This document shows, piece after piece, positions 59,611-64,000 of a stretch of DNA of 64,000 bases (position 1 is its first letter; each line of letters starts with the position of its first letter). The translations under genes were made by a program, and so were the position numbers. The notes beneath the pieces were generated by a model. The model had not been told where the DNA came from and ran no database searches. It worked only from the letters and a program-made list of their open reading frames with translations. The stretch lies in assembly GCF_028743495.1 (NCBI RefSeq), contig NZ_CP117968.1; one strand, 5' to 3'. The DNA is from Allobacillus halotolerans (GTDB lineage Bacteria; Bacillota; Bacilli; Bacillales; Alkalibacillaceae).

Positions 59611-60951
59611 TTATGAAGCTCTTTCAATTTGAGGATTTTCTTTTCTAACTTTGTTGTGACTGAATTGATCCCACAAGAATCCGAGTAAACCACCGACGAA
59701 TGCGGGTACAACCCACCCTAAATCGAGTGATGCAAAAGGTAATACACTCATGAATGATGATAATGCTTCTACATGAAATCCAAGCATTTCAAGTCCGTTA
59801 TAAATGCTGACGAATCCAGTGAACGCCATTGTACCTCGGTAAACTCCTCTCGAACCGCCAAAAAATCGGTCGATAAATGGTAATGTGACAAGGACGATTG
59901 TTAATGGATACAACATGACGAGGAATGGAATCGTCACTTCGATAATTTGATTCAGTCCGAGATTCGCAATTAGGAAACTAGCAAGTGTTACGAGAAAAAC
60001 AACTCCACGGTAGCTCAGCTTCTCCGATAATTTTGAAATGTATTGACCACAAGCAATCGTCAAACCAACACACGTTGTAAAGCAAGCTAATGTAAAAATG
60101 AATCCGAGTAATATTTTTCCGTTATTACCTAACAAAAGAGTGACAGCGGTAGATAATACTTCCGATCCATTATCAAATGTTTCTTGACCTGCTACTTGAG
60201 TTCCCATAAATCCAATGCCGGTATAGACTAGTGCAAGTGCTGTACCAGCGATTAGTGCAGCTTTCACTGTATAGCTTCTTAACTGTTTATGTTCGGTAAC
60301 TCCTTTTTGTTTGATTGCCGTTAAAATAACAATTCCGAATGCCATTGCCGCTAATGCATCCATCGTCGCATATCCATCAATGACTCCTTTGAAAAACGAT
60401 GCCGTTTGATAGGTTTCATTCGGTGCTTCAAATGATTTATCCAACCGGAAAAAACCGATTAAAAATAATGTCACAATTGATATTAGCAATGTTGGTGTGA
60501 TGACTTTCCCCATTAAATCCACAACTTTAGATGGATACAAACTCAATAAGAAAACGAAGAAAAAGAATAATGCTGTAAATCCGAGTAACAGCAATGATTG
60601 GCTAAAGGAGCTTCCTGCCATAAGCGGGTTAAAGCCCATCTCAAATGCGACGTTTGCGTTACGTGGTACGCCAAAGAATGGTCCAATCGACAAATAAATC
60701 AATAAGGTAAAAACAGCACCAAACCAAGGATGAACTCTGCTGCCAAGTTCATTCGCACCATTTTTAACCAATGCGATGGCAGATACGACTAGCAGAGGCA
60801 AGCCGACTCCTGTTACGATGAACCCAATCATTGCCGGCCAAAAGGAAGTGCCAGCCCCACTACCAAGAAATGGTGGAAAAATTAAATTTCCAGCCCCAAA
60901 AAACATTGAAAATAACATAAGTCCTACAAAAAACGTTTCTCTCTTTTTCAT
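59611..60951 (-). CDS. brnQ: Second branched-chain amino acid carrier (BrnQ/LIVCS family), T-box controlled
   Basis: 446-residue membrane protein of the same family as the first brnQ: LFSMFFGAGNLIFPPFLGSG, DGYATMDALAAMAFGIVILT and ACFTTCVGLTIACGQ. ATG 60951 with AAAGGAGCG upstream is preferred over ATG 60993. It imports Leu/Ile/Val. Preceded by a T-box leader, so it is induced when the cognate tRNA is uncharged, unlike the GntR-associated copy at 1772. Confidence 0.92.
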   Translation of the reverse strand: MKKRETFFVGLMLFSMFFGAGNLIFPPFLGSGAGTSFWPAMIGFIVTGVGLPLLVVSAIALVKNGANELGSRVHPWFGAVFTLLIYLSIGPFFGVPRNANVAFEMGFNPLMAGSSFSQSLLLLGFTALFFFFVFLLSLYPSKVVDLMGKVITPTLLISIVTLFLIGFFRLDKSFEAPNETYQTASFFKGVIDGYATMDALAAMAFGIVILTAIKQKGVTEHKQLRSYTVKAALIAGTALALVYTGIGFMGTQVAGQETFDNGSEVLSTAVTLLLGNNGKILLGFIFTLACFTTCVGLTIACGQYISKLSEKLSYRGVVFLVTLASFLIANLGLNQIIEVTIPFLVMLYPLTIVLVTLPFIDRFFGGSRGVYRGTMAFTGFVSIYNGLEMLGFHVEALSSFMSVLPFASLDLGWVVPAFVGGLLGFLWDQFSHNKVRKENPQIERAS

Positions 60952-61107
60952 TCCACTCGCTCCTTTTCTGATGTTGTTTAAAAATACTTCCATGCCTAAG
61001 TGCGTTTCGTTTGATGATCGATGTACTACGGAGTAGGTAGAATTGATTGGAATGCTTTTTTCATTAATGCTTGAATAAAGAAGGAAAGCAATTCAATCTG
61101 AAGGAAC

Positions 61108-61370
61108 AAAAAAAGCTCGTCCCTATAAATAGGGACGAGCTTATACTCGCGTTACCACCCAAATTCCACAATCATTATAATTGTGGCACTCGATCAACGT
61201 ACTATCATACGCGTCCTATTGTAACGGCAGGAATTCCGGCAAATGCTTACTAAATGATGATTTCAGCATTGCATCTCAGAGATGATTTTCACTTGATCCG
61301 CTGACGTCCGCTTTCACCAATTGCGGACTCTCTGTAGTCTTTAGATTAACAAGCTACTATTCTCTTCATC
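61108..61370 (-). ncRNA. T-box leader upstream of brnQ
   Basis: Minus strand, 5' to 3': Stem I begins near GATGAAGAGAATAGTAGC, with AGAGAG and GGTGAAAGC elements; the specifier region reads GTGAAAATCATCTCTGAG, where ATC (Ile) is the likely specifier. The T-box bulge AATTTGGGTGGTAACGCG contains UGGU for tRNA 3' NCCA with A73. The antiterminator overlaps a terminator (GCTCGTCCCTA/TAGGGACGAGC then a T run). A TTGATA-16-TATAAT promoter lies upstream (61437-61410). Confidence 0.9.
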
Positions 61371-61569
61371 GATTTTTGTTTTTAAACTTTTAAATAATTG
61401 ATTAAATTCATTATATTGCTTTTAAATAAAATATCAAGTGTTTTATTGATTTTATTTTTAAATTTTAATTTTGGATGAATTTTCTTCTTAAGTTGTGTGA
61501 GCTAGTCTATGTGAATGTTGTATACTATGATGGTGAAAAGATTGGATACATAAGAAAGGAATATTTCAA

Positions 61570-62898
61570 TTGAAAGAGGATTTAACGACAGGTTCGATCT
61601 ATCGGAAGTTGTATATATTTGCATTGCCGCTTGTATTTACGAATCTACTACAAATGTCGATGCAGTTGACGGATAGTTTATGGGTTGGGAATCTACTTGG
61701 AAGTACGGCATTCGGAGCGATCACTATCGGTTTAACGGTCATGTCAATTGTCCTGGCATTTGTTTTAGGAAGCAACAATGCCATACTGACAATTTTCGCT
61801 CAATTAAGTGGAAAAAACGACCCGAAAGAAATTAAATCTTATTTAAGTTCTTCGGTTATTTTGTTAATGGGTCTTACGTTCATTGTTGCACTCGTTGGTT
61901 CGTTCGTGGTTGATCCGTTACTAGGATGGTTAAATACACCCGATTCGATTAAACCGATTGCTAAAGAATATTTACTCATTAACTTTTTCGGGATGTTTTT
62001 TCTTGTTGGCTATAACTTCGTCGCAACAGTACTTCGTGCATTCGGTGATAGCAAAACACCGCTTTATTTTATTTTGGTCGGGGCATTGTTGAATGTTGTC
62101 CTCGATCCCATTTTCATTAAAGTGTTAAACCTTGGTTTGGCTGGTGTGGCTTATGCGACGGTGATTGTATATATCGTTATTTTTCTCGTCAGCTTGTATT
62201 ATGTAGGTCGAAAATATCAGACATTTAAGTTTCGATTTCAAAAGCCTCGTTGGGTGGAAGTGCGGACGATTTTACAATTAAGTATACCGTCAATTACCCA
62301 AATGATTGTCATTCATGCGGGATCGAATGTCATTTTATCGATTGTGAACAGTTTTGGTGAATCGACGGTTGCTGGGTTCGGTGCGGCTCAACGGTTGAAT
62401 CAACTGATTCTACTGCCAGCATCGGCTCTCGGAACAGCAGTCAATACGATGGCTGCTCAAAACATAGGGGCAAAACAATGGAATCGTGTTTTCAAAACGA
62501 CAAAAGTTGGGTTGATCTATAATGCGATTTTGATGGCTCTCGTCACGATCACCTTTTACATTTGGGCAGAGCCGCTTGTCCGTTTGTTTATTCAAGAGGA
62601 GGCTAGTGTCGCTTTCGGTACGTTATATGTTAAAACAATCGCATTCTTCTATCTATTTATCGGATTAAATTTTATTTTGAATGGTGTCGTCCGCGGTTCA
62701 GGAGCAATGTTCCAAGTGTTGATGTTAAACATTATATCCCTATGGGTATTACGTGTTCCATTAACTTATTTCTTTTCATCCATTTATGGACAAATTGGGA
62801 TCCCACTTGGAATGGGTTCGAGCTTCTTTCTTAGCTGTCTATTCTCAATTGCTTATTACAAATGGGGAAATTGGCGGGAAAAGGAATTGTTCCGCTAG
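61570..62898 (+). CDS. MATE-family multidrug/Na+ exporter
   Basis: 442-residue membrane protein with twelve segments. MATE signatures: FALPLVFTNLLQMSMQLTDS, LGSNNAILTIFAQLSGKND, GYNFVATVLRAFGDSKTPLYF and GFGAAQRLNQLILLPASALG. Closest in style to NorM/YeeO-like DinF branch carriers; substrate not predictable. TTG 61570 with AAAGGAAT upstream. A TATACT -10 lies about 45 bp upstream. Followed by a terminator. Confidence 0.9.
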   Translation: MKEDLTTGSIYRKLYIFALPLVFTNLLQMSMQLTDSLWVGNLLGSTAFGAITIGLTVMSIVLAFVLGSNNAILTIFAQLSGKNDPKEIKSYLSSSVILLMGLTFIVALVGSFVVDPLLGWLNTPDSIKPIAKEYLLINFFGMFFLVGYNFVATVLRAFGDSKTPLYFILVGALLNVVLDPIFIKVLNLGLAGVAYATVIVYIVIFLVSLYYVGRKYQTFKFRFQKPRWVEVRTILQLSIPSITQMIVIHAGSNVILSIVNSFGESTVAGFGAAQRLNQLILLPASALGTAVNTMAAQNIGAKQWNRVFKTTKVGLIYNAILMALVTITFYIWAEPLVRLFIQEEASVAFGTLYVKTIAFFYLFIGLNFILNGVVRGSGAMFQVLMLNIISLWVLRVPLTYFFSSIYGQIGIPLGMGSSFFLSCLFSIAYYKWGNWREKELFR

Positions 62899-62923
62899 TT
62901 TGGTGAAGGCCGTTCGGATAGAA

Positions 62924-62957
62924 TAACATCTCACTAATAAAAAGGTGAGATGTTTTT
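62924..62957 (+). terminator. Terminator of the MATE gene
   Basis: AACATCTCAC and GTGAGATGTT pair, followed by TTTCC. Confidence 0.85.
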
Positions 62958-63085
62958 CCGTTTATCACTCTTTATAAAAATCAATTCAATTCCTTTGACC
63001 AACTCTGATCTGATTGACGCCTTCACCAAATTAGCTTTCACAAACGAACTCATTATAACTGATTGTGGCGTTGAGGGCTGGCGAG

Positions 63086-63862
63086 CCAACCGATTAGCAC
63101 GTGCAACCGCCCGACAAGCGCGAGCAACCGCCCGACAAGCGTGTGGAACCGCCCAACAAGCGTGTGGAGCCGCCCGACAAGCGCGTGGAACCGCCCGACA
63201 AACGCGTGCAGCCGCCCGACAAGCGCGTGGAACCGCCCGACAAGCGCGTGGAACCGCCCAACAAGCGTGTGGAACCGCCCGACAAACGCGTGGAGCCGCC
63301 CGACAAGCGCGAGCAACCGCCCGACAAACGTGCGCAACCGCCCGACAAACACGTGCAGCCGCTCGACAAGCGTGTGGAACCGCCCGACAAACGCGAGCAA
63401 CCGCCCGACAAGCGTGTGGAGCCGCTCGACAAACGTGTGGAACCGCCCGACAAGCGTGTGGAGCCGCTCGACAAGCGCGTGCCACCGCCCGACAAACGCG
63501 AGCAGCCGCCCGACAAGCGTGTGGAACCGCCCGACAAGCGTGTCGAACCGCCCGACAAGCGTGTGGAACCGCCCGACAAGCGTGTGCAGCCACCCGACAA
63601 ACGCGAGCAACCGCCCGACAAACGCGTCAAGCCGCCCGACAAACGCGAGCAACCGCCCGACAAGCGTGTGGAACCGCCCGACAAACGCGAGCAACCGCCC
63701 GACAAGCGCGAGCAACCGCCCGACAAGCGTGTGGAACCGCCCGACAAACGCGTGGAACCGCCCGACAAGCGTGTGGAACCGCCCGACAAGCGCGTGGAAC
63801 CGCCCGACAAACGTGTGCAACCGCCCGACGAACGTGCGAAACCGCCCGACGAAAACGTTTTA
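63086..63862. repeat. 21-bp tandem array 5, GC-rich, 36 unit starts in perfect register
   Basis: Units CCGCCCGACAAGCGTGTGGAA start at 63107 and continue to 63842 (735 bp = 35 x 21) with no insertion or deletion; a degenerate unit precedes at 63086. About 65% GC, well above flanks. Variation is confined to a few columns: AAG/AAA, CGT/CGC, GTG/GAG/GTC, GAA/CAA/GAG/CAG. No stop codon occurs in any of six frames over most of the array, but no frame has a binding site. 62958-63085 and 63863-63892 contain no gene. Lies between two convergent genes. Confidence 0.95.
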
Positions 63863-63892
63863 GAAAAATTCCCTCCGTCAAGATTGAAAGTT

Positions 63893-64000
63893 TTACGGTT
63901 TGTAATTAATATTGATTGAAAAGAAAATCATCAAGATCAGATGAACCACAAGAAAAATTCCGATTCCTAATCCCCATATTGCATACAAACGACTTTTTTT
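63893..64000 (-). CDS. 3' end of a membrane protein gene entering from the right
   Basis: 36 codons on the minus strand end in a stop at 63893. The sequence SRLYAIWGLGIGIFLVVHLI, then LMIFFSININ, is a membrane segment with a short polar tail. Gene body is outside the window; no family assigned. Confidence 0.6.
   Translation of the reverse strand, partial: KKSRLYAIWGLGIGIFLVVHLILMIFFSININYKP

Noticed and set aside
61108..61370. T-box regulating the MATE gene
   Set aside because: The conserved GGGTGGTAACGCG and the terminator read on the minus strand, toward brnQ, not toward the MATE gene.
63086..63862. CRISPR array
   Set aside because: Units are 21-bp tandem repeats without unique spacers; there is no fixed repeat/spacer alternation and no cas gene in the window. 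The same holds for the other four arrays.
62934..63919. Long proline/arginine-rich proteins from array 5 on both strands
   Set aside because: All six frames are open because the unit is 21 bp and lacks stops; none has a ribosome binding site or a plausible start, and they overlap one another. Kept only as a finding about codon-phase constraint.

Overview
The window looks like chromosome of a low-GC Gram-positive bacterium of the order Bacillales, probably a free-living or halotolerant relative of Bacillus/Halobacillus/Planococcus. Signs are strong AAGGAGG-type ribosome binding sites, frequent TTG and GTG starts, a T-box leader, a purine riboswitch, a CsoR-CopA-CopZ cluster and a Staphylococcus/Bacillus-type SirTM lipoyl/ADP-ribosylation operon. 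I cannot fix the genus from sequence alone.

Layout. 0-4 kb: PLP synthase pdxS, a relic of an ABC permease, and a branched-chain amino acid carrier (brnQ) facing a GntR regulator; both promoters carry the same 13-nt motif. 4.1-9.6 kb: an Old Yellow Enzyme-like gene divergent from a five-gene operon GcvH-L, zinc macrodomain, SirTM sirtuin, lipoate ligase and luciferase-like monooxygenase. 9.9-12.4 kb: MFS drug exporter, small lipoprotein and a probable type I toxin. 12.9-19.8 kb: metal homeostasis, with csoR-copA-copZ, cadC-cadA and a DUF305 membrane protein. 20-22.7 kb: an AT-rich accessory patch with a secreted protein, then rhodanese, DUF302 and glutaredoxin genes behind a CsoR/CstR-like operator. 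22.9-24.3 kb: an IS256-family element inside a repeat array. 24.5-30 kb: pentapeptide protein, aldo/keto reductase, guanine riboswitch-permease-Rieske oxygenase unit and an OpuAC-type lipoprotein.

31-58 kb is a defence island. It holds a complete type II-like Wadjet system (jetABCD), a MazF/PemK-like and a RelE/ParE-like toxin-antitoxin pair, a 1252-residue SF1 helicase with a C-terminal Vsr-like nuclease, a type I restriction-modification system (hsdM, hsdS, hsdR) with a convergent YgjP-type metallopeptidase, the scar of an SNF2 helicase followed by an intact DUF4145 gene, and a type I toxin with two antisense-RNA units. Between Wadjet and the helicase is a stretch of broken genes (frameshifted SRPBCC and MFS genes, an SDR fragment abutting an MFS fragment). 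58-64 kb returns to housekeeping: a MaoC-like protein, a VOC gene with an in-frame amber stop, a second brnQ under T-box control and a MATE exporter.

The most unusual structure is a family of five intergenic tandem arrays at about 9.7, 16.2, 22.8/24.3, 30.5 and 63.1 kb. All have a 21-bp period, each is locally homogenised to its own variant, and all share a GCGGYT-like core. 21 bp is two helical turns and seven codons. The array at 63.1 kb runs 35 periods with no indel and is open in all six frames. I know of no name or function for this family.
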